DNA of 64,000 bases from Saprospiraceae bacterium (GTDB lineage: Bacteria; Bacteroidota; Bacteroidia; Chitinophagales; Saprospiraceae). Location of the stretch: positions 1-64,000 of the forward strand of contig JAIBCI010000104.1 of assembly GCA_019694255.1 (NCBI GenBank), given 5' to 3'. Shown here one piece after another: positions 44,951 through 53,671 of the stretch. A model generated the notes under the pieces. That model made no database searches. It was not told the DNA's origin and saw nothing but the letters and a program-made list of their open reading frames with translations. The first letter of the stretch is position 1; each line of letters starts with the position of its first letter. The position numbers and the translations under genes were made by a program.

Positions 44951-46063
44951 ATGATTATTGGAGTCCCAAAAGAGATCAAAGCCAGCGAAAACCGTGTTGC
45001 GCTCACTCCGGCAGGAGCACTGGAACTTTGCAAGCGTAAACACCAGGTATATGTACAATCCACCGCCGGGATTGGGAGTGGTTTTTCAGACCAGGACTAT
45101 GTGAATGCGGGCGCTAAAATCCTTCAGACGATTGAAGAAATATATTCAATTGCGGAGATGATTATCAAAGTTAAAGAACCCATCGCTAGCGAATATAAGC
45201 TCATCCGGCCAGATCAACTACTTTTTACTTATTTTCACTTTGCCTCTTACGAGCCACTGACTATGGCCATGATTGAGAGCGGAGCAGTATGTCTCGCATA
45301 CGAGACTGTAGAACTTCCGGATCGCAGTCTGCCCTTGCTAATACCGATGTCCGAAGTGGCAGGTCGTATGGCTATTCAGGAAGGGGCCAAGTATCTTGAA
45401 AAGCCACAAAAAGGCAAAGGAATCTTGTTAGGAGGCGTCCCCGGGGTTCCACCGGCTAAAGTTCTTATCCTGGGTGGCGGCATTGTCGGAACCCAGTCCG
45501 CTAAAATGGCGGCTGGCCTTGGCGCGCAAGTATCACTGCTCGACATCAGCCTTAACCGTCTTCGCTATCTGGCGGATGTCATGCCTGCGAATGTCACCAC
45601 CATGTTCAGCAACGAATACAATATCCGCGAACTGGTCAAAACACATGATTTGATCGTTGGTGCTGTACTTATACCGGGCGCTAAAGCCCCCAGTCTTGTT
45701 ACCCGTGATATGCTTTCCACCATGCATCCGGGTACTGTGCTCGTGGATGTTGCCATCGACCAGGGTGGATGCATTGAAACATCGAAACCGACAACACATG
45801 ACGACCCGATCTATATTATCGATGAAGTTGTACATTACTGTGTGGCCAATATGCCGGGTGCTGTACCGTACACATCGACAGTAGCCTTGACCAATGCCAC
45901 ATTGCCTTATGCGATACAGCTAGCCGAAAAGGGATGGAAACAAGCTTGCAAGGATAACAGATCACTGAAGCTCGGACTCAATGTTATCAACGGAAAAGTA
46001 GTATATGAAGGGGTGTCAAGCGCCTTCGGACTTCCGTATACTCCTGTCGACCAAGTCATTTAA
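44951..46063 (+). CDS. ald: Alanine dehydrogenase
   Basis: NAD-dependent enzyme interconverting L-alanine and pyruvate plus ammonia. The 370 residues fit Ald: MIIGVPKEIKASENRVALTP at the N-terminus, MIIKVKEP, a substrate-site TYFHFASYEPLT, the NAD-binding VLILGGGIVGTQSAKMAAGLGA, VGAVLIPGAKAPSLVTRDML, DVAIDQGGCIETSKPTTH, and NMPGAVPYTSTVALTNATLPY. It may link amino-acid breakdown to the redox state. It has its own terminator and promoter upstream, so it is probably a single-gene transcript. Confidence 0.95.
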   Translation: MIIGVPKEIKASENRVALTPAGALELCKRKHQVYVQSTAGIGSGFSDQDYVNAGAKILQTIEEIYSIAEMIIKVKEPIASEYKLIRPDQLLFTYFHFASYEPLTMAMIESGAVCLAYETVELPDRSLPLLIPMSEVAGRMAIQEGAKYLEKPQKGKGILLGGVPGVPPAKVLILGGGIVGTQSAKMAAGLGAQVSLLDISLNRLRYLADVMPANVTTMFSNEYNIRELVKTHDLIVGAVLIPGAKAPSLVTRDMLSTMHPGTVLVDVAIDQGGCIETSKPTTHDDPIYIIDEVVHYCVANMPGAVPYTSTVALTNATLPYAIQLAEKGWKQACKDNRSLKLGLNVINGKVVYEGVSSAFGLPYTPVDQVI

Positions 46064-46216
46064 ATTCACTTCTGCCAGGATCACCAATTAGGCAGTTGAA
46101 TTGTGTACTGAAGACTCAAATGTTAAGAAAAAAACTTTAGGAATTTTAACTTTAAAATCGGTTGAACATACTAAATTGACCACTGAATCCATTATTCATT
46201 AACTAAACCTCGTATT

Positions 46217-46471
46217 ATGAATATTACCTTTGATGAACTTCGAAGCATTAAACACAGGTTGCCGCATGGTAGCATCAAAAAAATCGCTGATGAGCTTCAA
46301 CTTGACGAGCAAACCGTGCGAAATTATTTCGGTGCACATCATCTCGAGAATTCTGGCAATCATCTGGAACCCGGTCCAAATGGAGGGATCGTTCATATTG
46401 AAGACGAACGCATACTGAATATCGCCAGACAAATTCTAGCCACAATAGAAGAACAAACAACCAGTAACTAA
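46217..46471 (+). CDS. Small HTH DNA-binding-like protein
   Basis: An 84-residue protein. Residues about 8-40 (LRSIKHRLPHGSIKKIADELQLDEQTVRNYFGA) read as a helix-turn-helix of the 'tested for recurrence' type, with IKKIADELQLDEQTVRNYF as the likely recognition unit. The C-terminal helix (ERILNIARQILATIEEQ) may dimerise. The middle GPNGGIVHIED is Gly-rich. The size and pattern are common in Bacteroidota, where such proteins have no assigned role. It is closely followed by a terminator at 46495. Confidence 0.75.
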   Translation: MNITFDELRSIKHRLPHGSIKKIADELQLDEQTVRNYFGAHHLENSGNHLEPGPNGGIVHIEDERILNIARQILATIEEQTTSN

Positions 46472-46494
46472 TTATTAATATTTTTTACTACCTG

Positions 46495-46523
46495 AGGCTT
46501 ACCTTACCTGGTAGGCCTTTTTT
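46495..46523 (+). terminator. Terminator of the small HTH gene, bidirectional
   Basis: AGGCTTACC (46495-46503), loop TTACCT, GGTAGGCCT (46510-46518), then TTTTT (46519-46523). One G-T pair in a 9-bp stem, 23 bases after the stop codon, close to the convergent DUF3810 stop at 46522. Confidence 0.8.
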
Positions 46524-47589
46524 ATTTCTTGCGATACAAAATCACCAGCGGAATCAGCTCATGGTATGAATGAAGTCCCGCATCTACCTTGTTTACTTCA
46601 AGATACCGTTCGTATAGCCAATCCCTCCATTCTGGAAGTATTGACGGATAAATTCGATGTTGTTCCCGAATATTCGCAAGGTCCGTTAGAACATTATCTC
46701 CTGCCAGTTTTTTCAATTCAACATAAGTAAGACTGTCTTCAGCCTGAAGACTGCTTGCCAGATATTTCCAGTACGAAATTGCTGCTGAGTATCGAATCCA
46801 AGGATTGGATGAATCAATGCAACTTTCGAATGCCATAAAGTTGCATTCTCCTTCATTGGTCCAACCCATACCGTGCGCCAGCTCGTGAGCCATTGTAAAT
46901 GGCCATTCGATCCAGTGCAGGCCTTTGTCGACCTGCCCCTCCCCTGAGAATGGCCAGAAAATGCCAGCCGTCTCAAAAATAAGCAGGCACCCCGAAGGCT
47001 GAACAATACGACACCTCAATCCATGGATTGAGGGAAGTCCCAAAGACTCTAAAAATTGGCAGAGATCATTTTCAAGTTGGTCGCTGAGTTGCATCGCAGA
47101 GACATTGGGTAGTTTTTCAGGCCGTAATGCAGCAAGCTGTCTAATCTCATTGGCTACATCCCTGAATTCTTCCAGATATTCCTTGTGTTCCACTTTTCCA
47201 TATAGCCCGAGGCGCGATCGCACATTTTTTCTGGAATAATTAAATCCCCAGGACAAATAAAACCAGGATATATGGGCAAATATCAGCAGCACGCCAAGAA
47301 TCCGTATTGTATTGCGATGGGCGCGTATAGCCCAAGCTCTGATCATTATACCAACCAGTAACAATTCAGCCAATAACCAGAAAAAAAACAACGGCCAGGG
47401 TGAAGCATTAGACAAATACTTCCACAAGTGCCTGTACACAAGATAAACTTTATAAAAATAGAATGACTCGGCATACTTTGGATCCAGGTAAATCATGACG
47501 CCAATGGCGATCGTACCAAGACAGACCATCATGCTGAAGAAACCGATAATAATCAGGACTCCACGTTGGCTGAATTCGATTTTTTTCAT
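46522..47589 (-). CDS. DUF3810 membrane protein with HExxH motif
   Basis: A 355-residue protein of the DUF3810 type. Three hydrophobic segments occupy the N-terminal third (about 10-36, 62-82, 92-112). The soluble C-terminal part carries MAHELAHGMGWTNEGECNFMAF, a zinc-protease-like HExxH (HELAH) followed by EGECNF, where a Glu could be the third ligand. The function is not established; the motif suggests a membrane-anchored metallopeptidase facing the periplasm. The start at 47589 is the only ATG before the first helix. It diverges from trxA across about 70 bases. Confidence 0.85.
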   Translation of the reverse strand: MKKIEFSQRGVLIIIGFFSMMVCLGTIAIGVMIYLDPKYAESFYFYKVYLVYRHLWKYLSNASPWPLFFFWLLAELLLVGIMIRAWAIRAHRNTIRILGVLLIFAHISWFYLSWGFNYSRKNVRSRLGLYGKVEHKEYLEEFRDVANEIRQLAALRPEKLPNVSAMQLSDQLENDLCQFLESLGLPSIHGLRCRIVQPSGCLLIFETAGIFWPFSGEGQVDKGLHWIEWPFTMAHELAHGMGWTNEGECNFMAFESCIDSSNPWIRYSAAISYWKYLASSLQAEDSLTYVELKKLAGDNVLTDLANIREQHRIYPSILPEWRDWLYERYLEVNKVDAGLHSYHELIPLVILYRKK

Positions 47590-47659
47590 TTAATTAATTC
47601 TTAAGGAATGAACTTTTGAATATGCCGCAGCGTTCTTTCATCTCATAAAATTACTCCAA

Positions 47660-47977
47660 ATGGCATTTGAATTTACTGATACTAATTTTCAGGAGACTGC
47701 TCTTTCTCAAGGCACTGTCTCTGTTATTGATTTCTGGGCTGAATGGTGCGGCCCGTGCAGATTGGTAGGACCGATCATCGAAGAATTGTCTGGTGAATAC
47801 CAGGACAAAGTACGCATCGGCAAACTCAATGTGGATCATAATCCGCAGGTCTCCATGCAATTCGGTGTGCGCTCAATTCCAACAATACTCTTTATCAAGG
47901 ATGGCAAAGTTGTTGATAAACAAGTCGGGACGACTACCAAGGCTAATTTGAAACAAAAAATTGAGGCGCTTTTATAG
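47660..47977 (+). CDS. trxA: Thioredoxin
   Basis: Cytoplasmic 105-residue disulfide reductant. WAEWCGPCR contains the redox-active CGPC and SIPTILFIKDGK has the cis-Pro; DFWAEW, GKLNVDHNP and a closing helix are as in E. coli thioredoxin. The partner thioredoxin reductase gene is also in this window (trxB, 58303-59235) but not linked in an operon. A terminator hairpin starts 25 bases after the stop, and its loop contains the -7 box of the next gene. Confidence 0.97.
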   Translation: MAFEFTDTNFQETALSQGTVSVIDFWAEWCGPCRLVGPIIEELSGEYQDKVRIGKLNVDHNPQVSMQFGVRSIPTILFIKDGKVVDKQVGTTTKANLKQKIEALL

Positions 47978-48002
47978 TGCAAAACCCATACTAAGCATTC
48001 CA

Positions 48003-48040
48003 AAAGCCCTTATCTTTGAACTGATGAGGGCTTTGTTTTT
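48003..48040 (+). terminator. Terminator of trxA, with a promoter box in its loop
   Basis: AAAGCCCT (48003-48010), 16-base loop, AGGGCTTT (48027-48034), then GTTTTT. The stem is 8 bp and perfect; the large loop includes TATCTTTG. Confidence 0.75.
48011..48018 (+). promoter_or_regulatory. Candidate -7 box (TATCTTTG) for the DUF58 gene
   Basis: Full TAnnTTTG match situated inside the trxA terminator loop, 31 bases before the ATG at 48050. If used, transcription would start within the second arm or just after it. Confidence 0.5.
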
Positions 48041-48049
48041 ATTAAGATT

Positions 48050-48976
48050 ATGAGTTTTTTTGATCGTTTTCCGGTTCAGGCCTATAATAATCTTGAACTT
48101 TTGGCACAACAGGTTGTAGAAGGTTTTATCATTGGCATGCATAAATCTCCTTTTCATGGTTTTAGTGTCGAATTTGCAGAACATAGAATTTACAACACCG
48201 GTGAGAATACCAGAAATATTGACTGGAAGGTATTCGCCCGTACTGATAAGCTCTTTACTAAGAAGTATGAAGAAGAAACCAACCTTCGCTGCCAAATCGT
48301 CATAGATGTGTCTTCCTCTATGTACTTTCCGGAAGAACGTCTTGTTAGCGGAGGGCTTCTCAACAAGCTGAAATTTTCATCCGTAGGCGCTGCCTGCCTG
48401 ATGAATATTCTGAAGAAGCAAAGAGATGCTTTTGGAATTTCACTTTTTTCGGATAAGATTGAGTTCAGCTCACAAGCCAAATCTTCGACTACCCATTACC
48501 AGTTTCTCCTCAGCCAGTTAGACAAGTGGATTTCTGATGTCCAGCTTAACCGAAAATCAGATCCCGCACAGGCGCTGCACCAGATTGCAGAAGAGACACA
48601 CAAACGATCGCTGATTGTGATCTTCAGTGATATGTTTGACAATACTGATAACATGGATGAAATTTTCAGTGCATTACAACATCTCAAATACCGAAAACAC
48701 GAAGTGATTCTTTATCACGTACTCGATAAAAATCTTGAGCTTGACTTCGCTTTTGAAAATCAACCATACCAGTTTGTCGATATGGAGACCGGAGAAAAGT
48801 TACGCATGCAGGCTCACCAAATCAGAGATGCATACACCGCAAAAATCAAACAAGTACAGCATGAGATTGAATCAAGATGCATTCAAAACCGGATTCACTA
48901 CATGCAGGCAGATATCAATCTCGGTTACGACTACATACTTCAGTTGTTTTTACTGAAAAGAAAAAAAATGAACTGA
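48050..48976 (+). CDS. DUF58 domain protein
   Basis: A 308-residue cytoplasmic protein of the DUF58 family. HKSPFHGFSVEFAEHRIYNTGENTRNIDWKVFARTDKLFTKKYEEETNLRCQIVIDVSSSMYF is the family core, and the last part (DVSSSM) starts a von Willebrand A-like metal site; VIFSDMFDN continues it. DUF58 proteins usually act with MoxR AAA+ ATPases, but no MoxR gene is adjacent here. It is followed two bases after its stop by the PPK2 start, so the two are probably an operon. Confidence 0.9.
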   Translation: MSFFDRFPVQAYNNLELLAQQVVEGFIIGMHKSPFHGFSVEFAEHRIYNTGENTRNIDWKVFARTDKLFTKKYEEETNLRCQIVIDVSSSMYFPEERLVSGGLLNKLKFSSVGAACLMNILKKQRDAFGISLFSDKIEFSSQAKSSTTHYQFLLSQLDKWISDVQLNRKSDPAQALHQIAEETHKRSLIVIFSDMFDNTDNMDEIFSALQHLKYRKHEVILYHVLDKNLELDFAFENQPYQFVDMETGEKLRMQAHQIRDAYTAKIKQVQHEIESRCIQNRIHYMQADINLGYDYILQLFLLKRKKMN

Positions 48977-48978
48977 AT

Positions 48979-49728
48979 ATGGGAAAAATAAAATTGTCGA
49001 AAATAGACACTGATGCTCCTGAAAGTCTGAAAAAAGATGAAATTAAAGATAAAACAAAAGAGCTTGTTGCCGGAATAGGACAGATTTGCAAAAGTATTTA
49101 TGCAGAGAAAAAACACAGCGTGCTCATTGTATTACAAGGCATGGATGCCAGTGGCAAAGACGGCGTAGCCCAAAATGTCTTTGCGGAGTGTTCTGCCCTT
49201 GCCATCGATGCTTGTTCATTTAAAAAACCAACAGAAGAAGAATTCGCTCACGACTTCCTCTGGCGGGTTCACAAGCTGGCTCCTGCTAAAGGAAATATGA
49301 AAATTTTCATTCGATCTCACTATGAGGACATTTTGATACAGTCCGTTCATCAGTGGATCGACAAGGATCGTGCAGCAAAACGCATGAATGCCATTAATGC
49401 ATTTGAAGAACTGCTTCAGTTTGACAACAACACAACCATACTTAAATTCTACCTCCATATATCTCATTCCAAACAACTTGAAAAATTGAAGGAGAGACGT
49501 GATAATCCACAAAAACAATGGAAGTTCAATGAACAGGATTTTGAAGAGAGTAAATTGTGGGATGAGTACATGGAATGCTATGAATACGCAATAAACAACA
49601 GCACGATACCATGGCATATTATACCGGCTGACCAAAACTGGTTCCGGGATTATTCGGTGGCACAAATCGTACTGGAAACCCTTAAAAAACTAAAAAGCAA
49701 GTTTCCTACGCTCAATGACCTCGAATAA
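48979..49728 (+). CDS. ppk2: Polyphosphate:nucleotide phosphotransferase, PPK2 family
   Basis: Kinase that uses polyphosphate to phosphorylate nucleotides (or makes polyphosphate in reverse). From ATG 48979 it has 249 residues: Walker A GMDASGKDGVAQNV, a Walker B-like FIRSHYEDI, and the lid motif RRDNPQKQWKFNEQD. The RSHYED form matches the 'PPK2 family polyphosphate:nucleotide phosphotransferase' subgroup rather than the PA2428-like one. A reading from 48877 begins inside the DUF58 gene and adds sequence unlike the family, so it is rejected. Its end overlaps the S4-protein gene by 14 bases. Confidence 0.92.
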   Translation: MGKIKLSKIDTDAPESLKKDEIKDKTKELVAGIGQICKSIYAEKKHSVLIVLQGMDASGKDGVAQNVFAECSALAIDACSFKKPTEEEFAHDFLWRVHKLAPAKGNMKIFIRSHYEDILIQSVHQWIDKDRAAKRMNAINAFEELLQFDNNTTILKFYLHISHSKQLEKLKERRDNPQKQWKFNEQDFEESKLWDEYMECYEYAINNSTIPWHIIPADQNWFRDYSVAQIVLETLKKLKSKFPTLNDLE

Positions 49729-50092
49729 ATTGCGTATCGACAAGTGGCTGTGGTGTGTACGCATTTTTAAGTCAAGATCCATTGCTGCTGAATACTGTCG
49801 CAAAGGCAGAGTACAATGCGGAGATCAGGAACTTAAGCCTTCTTCACAAATTGAAAACGGCATGGTGATTACTGTTCGAAAGGATAGTATCCGTTATTCT
49901 TACAGGATCTGTAGTCTTCCCGCCCAAAGGCTATCAGCAACGCTTGCCAAAGATTGCTTCGAAAACCTTACCCCGCAGGAAGAACTAAACCGTCTCCACG
50001 AAAAACAGACCAGTCATTTTTACAGGTCGGATGGCATTCGACCTACTAAAAAAGAAAGAAGGGAACTAGAAGAATTTCTGGAAGATTTTTAA
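49715..50092 (+). CDS. hslR: RNA-binding S4-domain protein, Hsp15-like
   Basis: A 125-residue RNA-binding protein. LRIDKWLWCVRIFKSRSIAAEYCRKGRVQCGDQELKPSSQIENGMVITVR is the S4 alpha-L domain in the form found in heat-shock protein 15, which binds stalled 50S subunits carrying peptidyl-tRNA. The C-terminal part is basic and ends GIRPTKKERRELEEFLEDF, as in Bacteroidota HslR. It overlaps ppk2 by 14 bases and completes the DUF58, ppk2, hslR run. Confidence 0.88.
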   Translation: MTSNKLRIDKWLWCVRIFKSRSIAAEYCRKGRVQCGDQELKPSSQIENGMVITVRKDSIRYSYRICSLPAQRLSATLAKDCFENLTPQEELNRLHEKQTSHFYRSDGIRPTKKERRELEEFLEDF

Positions 50093-50589
50093 ATTAAATT
50101 CAAGCAAAATTATCTTATTCTAATACAAATTCAATCTAGATTTCTGATGAAATAGATAATTAGCCAAATCGTTCGGCTGAAATTTGCATAGGAGTAAAGT
50201 TTCATTGAATGTATTCATATGCACCAAGTTTTCCGCCAACGCCTGACTTATTCCTTAATCACAGCTTACATTCCAAAACGGTTTTTTGTGGTGACACAAT
50301 CAGCTTCTCATTAAAACCAGTATGGGCTGGCTTAACCTTATTTCATGGCATACTGAATACTCTTTTTCATTTGCCATAAACTGAAGTTTCTCTATATTTG
50401 CGCATTCTGAAGCCTCAAGCTCCAATGCATAACGAGTTTAACTTGCTCAATATTCTTTGGCAGCTCGCAAATTGATAAAGATCAATATTAATTTAATACG
50501 TATTGAGGCCAGATATTGAATATACGGTACATCCATTGATAGATTGGAATGTATTTAACGATTTACTATTGGCCATCGAAAATTGTTAT
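50093..50589. other. Non-coding region upstream of tRNA-Ala
   Basis: Nearly 500 bases without a supported gene. It holds a well-formed -33/-7 promoter (50370-50400) about 190 bases before the tRNA. The transcribed leader between 50404 and 50589 has no ORF that I can support; a structured leader or small RNA is possible. Confidence 0.45.
50370..50400 (+). promoter_or_regulatory. Bacteroidota-type promoter upstream of tRNA-Ala
   Basis: TTTG at 50370-50373 and TATATTTG at 50393-50400 with a 19-base spacer, a full match to the -33 TTTG / -7 TAnnTTTG pattern. The best promoter by eye in the window. Confidence 0.7.
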
Positions 50590-50663
<74 letters not shown>

Positions 50664-50964
50664 CTTTTTTCTTAATTCTTGTGTTAATTATCAGAAACGC
50701 TGCCCTGCACTTTAATTTTAACATCACATTGATTTCTACGACACGGCATTTGGTACGGATAAAATGAACCGTTGCCGCCTGATAATTCAGGTTTACCATA
50801 TAGTCTTACAGAAATTACAATTGCCACAGATTCAAACAATTACAAAATTGATACGATCATTGCTTGCTTAAATTTTTTAAAAAAGTTTATCAAATTGTCA
50901 GGTGAAGAACTTTTCATAATTCAAGCTTGTTACTCTTTTTTTATAAACTTTTAAAATTAAAACA
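50664..50964. other. Intergenic region between tRNA-Ala and the LysM gene
   Basis: AT-rich. CTTTTTTCTTAATT directly after the tRNA may act as a U-tract for termination. No ORF or further signal that I can support; the LysM gene start is preceded by a T/A-rich stretch with no clear -7 box. Confidence 0.4.
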
Positions 50965-51345
50965 ATGAACTTGCAAGAAAAGTACAAATCAGTTCTGGAT
51001 CTTGGAAAGCAACTGAATGTTCAGAACGGCAATGTGTTAGAGGAAGGCGGCGTGCTGAAAGTTTGGGGCACCGCCAAAGATCAGTATGATAAGGATCGTC
51101 TTTGGGATGAGATCAAGTCAGTCGGTGGCAGTAATCCTTCAGACCTCGTCGCCGATATCAGTGTTGCAAATACAGAATACTATACCCGTCACACCGTCGC
51201 CAAAGGAGAAAGCCTGAGCCTTATTGCCAAGCATTACTTTAAAGATCCAATGAAGTACAAACAGATTTTTGAAGCCAACAAGGATACTATTAAGAATCCT
51301 GATCTGATACACCCGGGACAGGAGATAATAATACCAAACTTATAA
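50965..51345 (+). CDS. LysM domain protein, YgaU-like
   Basis: A 126-residue protein without a signal peptide. The C-terminal LysM domain (TRHTVAKGESLSLIAKHYFKDPMKYKQIFEANKDTIKNPDLIHPGQEIIIPNL) is complete and binds peptidoglycan-type glycans or helps the protein bind a partner. The N-terminal part (LNVQNGNVLEEGGVLKVWGTAKDQYDKDRLWDEI) resembles a BON-type fold. The arrangement BON-LysM is that of the YgaU/XkdP-like proteins, some of which are potassium-binding (Kbp). Its own terminator lies 21 bases after the stop. Confidence 0.85.
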   Translation: MNLQEKYKSVLDLGKQLNVQNGNVLEEGGVLKVWGTAKDQYDKDRLWDEIKSVGGSNPSDLVADISVANTEYYTRHTVAKGESLSLIAKHYFKDPMKYKQIFEANKDTIKNPDLIHPGQEIIIPNL

Positions 51346-51366
51346 AATATTAATATCTAGGATTGG

Positions 51367-51394
51367 AAAGCCGGCCTACAGCCGGCTTTTTTTT
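51367..51394 (+). terminator. Rho-independent terminator of the LysM gene
   Basis: AAAGCCGGC (51367-51375), loop CTACA, GCCGGCTTT (51381-51389), then TTTTT. Perfect 9-bp GC-rich stem. Confidence 0.92.
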
Positions 51395-51447
51395 GCTCAC
51401 CCTAATTGGTATGATCTAAAAATCAGTCATCTGAAAATTTACATAAA

Positions 51448-51479
51448 TTGCGGGAGTTCAGTCGTATTTATAATCTTTG
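51448..51479 (+). promoter_or_regulatory. Candidate promoter for the propeller/SprB/OmpA gene
   Basis: TTG at 51448-51450 and TAATCTTTG at 51471-51479 (TA-3 bases-TTTG, one base longer than the usual TAnnTTTG), spacer 20. The TTG at 51477 that would extend the CDS lies in the box. Confidence 0.5.
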
Positions 51480-51512
51480 CGCACAATTATGCAGGATTCT
51501 GTCGTTATCAAC

Positions 51513-53312
51513 ATGAAATTAGCCGCTATGTCAAAAAGTATCATTCTTCTGCTCCTTCTGGCCTCAGGATCGCTTTCTTCCATAGCACAGGAAGCACCCA
51601 AAGCAATTGTAGAGAATTATCAGAAAATGGGACCCAATGAAGCGGTCAGAGCCATATTCATTGACAAACAAAACTATAAGTGGCTAGGAACAGACAGAGG
51701 CCTGTACCGTATTATCAACATGGAATCCGATCCCGAAGTGTTTGCAAAAGATAGCATCAGCGGGATCACTGAAGACAAAAAGGAAATGGTTTGGTATGGA
51801 AACAGATCGCAGACCCTTACCACGGAAGACAAGTCTCAAAGTATTCTATTGTCCAACCTCAAGGCACAGATCACCTGCATTACGTACTACAAAGGAGATA
51901 TCTGGGTAGGCACCACAAACGGCCTTTACCGCGTATCCGACGATCAGTCCAGGGTTGTTGGAAGTTTTTCAGAAAAGAACAGCAAACTCAAGTCCAATCA
52001 AATTAATGTACTATATCCGGATAATGAAGGCCGATTATGGGTGGGCACAGACAAAGGCGTTGTGATTATTGATGGAAAACATTGGGTTCAATACGAGTCA
52101 GACCACAAGATCACAGGAGTCATCAGCACCCGGGAAGGCATTTGGCTTCTCGCCGAGAAGAAAATGTGGCTGATTTATAAGGAAGATGGCAGAGACCGAT
52201 GGCAGGATGCTGCAGTGCGCAGAGGTATCAGCCAGGGTCCGGTAAGAGCGCTTGCAGCAGACAGCAAAGGCAATGTCTATGTGGCTTCGGAGACCCTTGT
52301 ACAATTCAACCCGTATACTGACAAAAGCCTGGTCATTGACAAGGATTATGGATTTGTATCAGCGCAGACTTTATCGCTCGCCTGTGACCGCAACGATGAC
52401 CTTTGGGTAGGTACAGCAGACAGGGGTTTGTTTCGAATCGATATGCTCGATAGTGAAGTCAAAGAGCTGACCGCAATTGCCTACGCAAGGGGAGAAATCA
52501 AATGTCCGGGAAGTAAGACTGCAGGAATAACGGTTATTGTCAATGGCGGCAAAACCCCATATAGCTATAAATGGAATAATCCAGAAATGACCGGTGCCAA
52601 AAAAGATAGCCTCGGCGCTGGAGAATACTCAGTTACTGTCGTTGACGCAGAAGCCAATGATTATGTGACCAGTGTATCGATCAAAGAACCTGAGCCATTC
52701 AGTTTTGAAATTGTGTCCAAGGAAAGGATCAGTGAGGCAAGCAAACGGGATGGAAAGGCGACTGTTAAAGTAAAAGGAGGCACACCCCCCTATCGCTATG
52801 TCTGGGACAATGGTCGTTCCGGTGAGAGTGTCAGCAACCTAAGCGGTGGGAAGCATGTGGTCCGGGTTTATGACCAGAACAATTGCCAATTTAACTTTAA
52901 TGTATTCATTGATGCTCCAAAAGTACTTCCGGATCTGGTGCGAACGAAAATTGCTGTGGGGCAGACATTGCGCATCGACCAACTTTACTTTACTGCAGAT
53001 TCTAGCGTAGTATCACCGGAATCATATGCGGTCCTGGATGAAATATATGAATTTCTTCGGGACAACAAGGGGGTAAATATCGAAATAGGCGGACATACAA
53101 ATGGAATACCATCTCATGAATATTGTGATAAATTATCCACCGCCAGAGCAAAAAATATCGCCCTCTATCTCTACGACAAAGGAATTCCAACCAGTCAAAT
53201 CACTTACCGCGGTTACGGCAAGCGCAATCCTGTTGCAACCAACGAGACGCAAGCAGGTCGTGCGAAGAATCAGCGTGTAGAACTTAAAATTCTTGAAATC
53301 GCAGAGAAATAA
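51513..53312 (+). CDS. Secreted two-component-type propeller protein with SprB repeats and OmpA domain
   Basis: About 599 residues from ATG 51513. A signal peptide (LAAMSKSIILLLLLASGSLSSIAQ) is followed by a propeller of 'two-component regulator' (Reg_prop) type, with NYKWLGTDRGLYRI, GRLWVGTDKGVVIID and DDLWVGTADRGLFRID as blade motifs (to about residue 320). Two SprB-like repeats come next (CPGSKTAGITVIVNGGKTPYSYKWN and DGKATVKVKGGTPPYRYVWDNG). The C-terminus is an OmpA-type peptidoglycan-binding domain (EIGGHTNGIPSHEYCDKLSTARAKNIALYL ... RGYGKRNPVATN). Propeller and SprB with an OmpA anchor, and no kinase, is an unusual mix; probably an outer-membrane anchored sensor or scaffold. Starts at 51489 and 51528 are also possible. 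Confidence 0.85.
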   Translation: MKLAAMSKSIILLLLLASGSLSSIAQEAPKAIVENYQKMGPNEAVRAIFIDKQNYKWLGTDRGLYRIINMESDPEVFAKDSISGITEDKKEMVWYGNRSQTLTTEDKSQSILLSNLKAQITCITYYKGDIWVGTTNGLYRVSDDQSRVVGSFSEKNSKLKSNQINVLYPDNEGRLWVGTDKGVVIIDGKHWVQYESDHKITGVISTREGIWLLAEKKMWLIYKEDGRDRWQDAAVRRGISQGPVRALAADSKGNVYVASETLVQFNPYTDKSLVIDKDYGFVSAQTLSLACDRNDDLWVGTADRGLFRIDMLDSEVKELTAIAYARGEIKCPGSKTAGITVIVNGGKTPYSYKWNNPEMTGAKKDSLGAGEYSVTVVDAEANDYVTSVSIKEPEPFSFEIVSKERISEASKRDGKATVKVKGGTPPYRYVWDNGRSGESVSNLSGGKHVVRVYDQNNCQFNFNVFIDAPKVLPDLVRTKIAVGQTLRIDQLYFTADSSVVSPESYAVLDEIYEFLRDNKGVNIEIGGHTNGIPSHEYCDKLSTARAKNIALYLYDKGIPTSQITYRGYGKRNPVATNETQAGRAKNQRVELKILEIAEK

Positions 53313-53671
53313 AGTAGAAGTTTCGGGAATTTATTTCCGCTACCCTCAAACATACCAACAACTACTTTACACTCCAGTCACTCGATCAATAAACAGTGAT
53401 TTTTAAGAACAAGCTGGATTTATGTTATTCATTATCATGCTCCTATTCATCTGCAAAACTTTCATTGATCTAATGTCCCATACAGGATTGTTGCAAGTCA
53501 GATAATCTTCAAATTAATACCTATGGATCCGACACCGAAACTCAAAAGATTAATTAAATGTAAATGATTGATTTACACTCGAATAGATCAGCGTATTATC
53601 AACTATATTTGCAGCAGCTCCTTTGAATTCCACGCGATTCCCAGGAATGTCACCATTTGTATCGGACAACC
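53313..53671. other. Intergenic region upstream of the methyltransferase pair
   Basis: About 360 bases without a gene. It contains one perfect TAnnTTTG box (53604-53611) and nothing else recognisable. Confidence 0.45.
53604..53611 (+). promoter_or_regulatory. Candidate -7 box (TATATTTG) for the methyltransferase/leuS run
   Basis: Full TAnnTTTG match, 60 bases before the ATG at 53672; no convincing -33 element. Confidence 0.5.
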
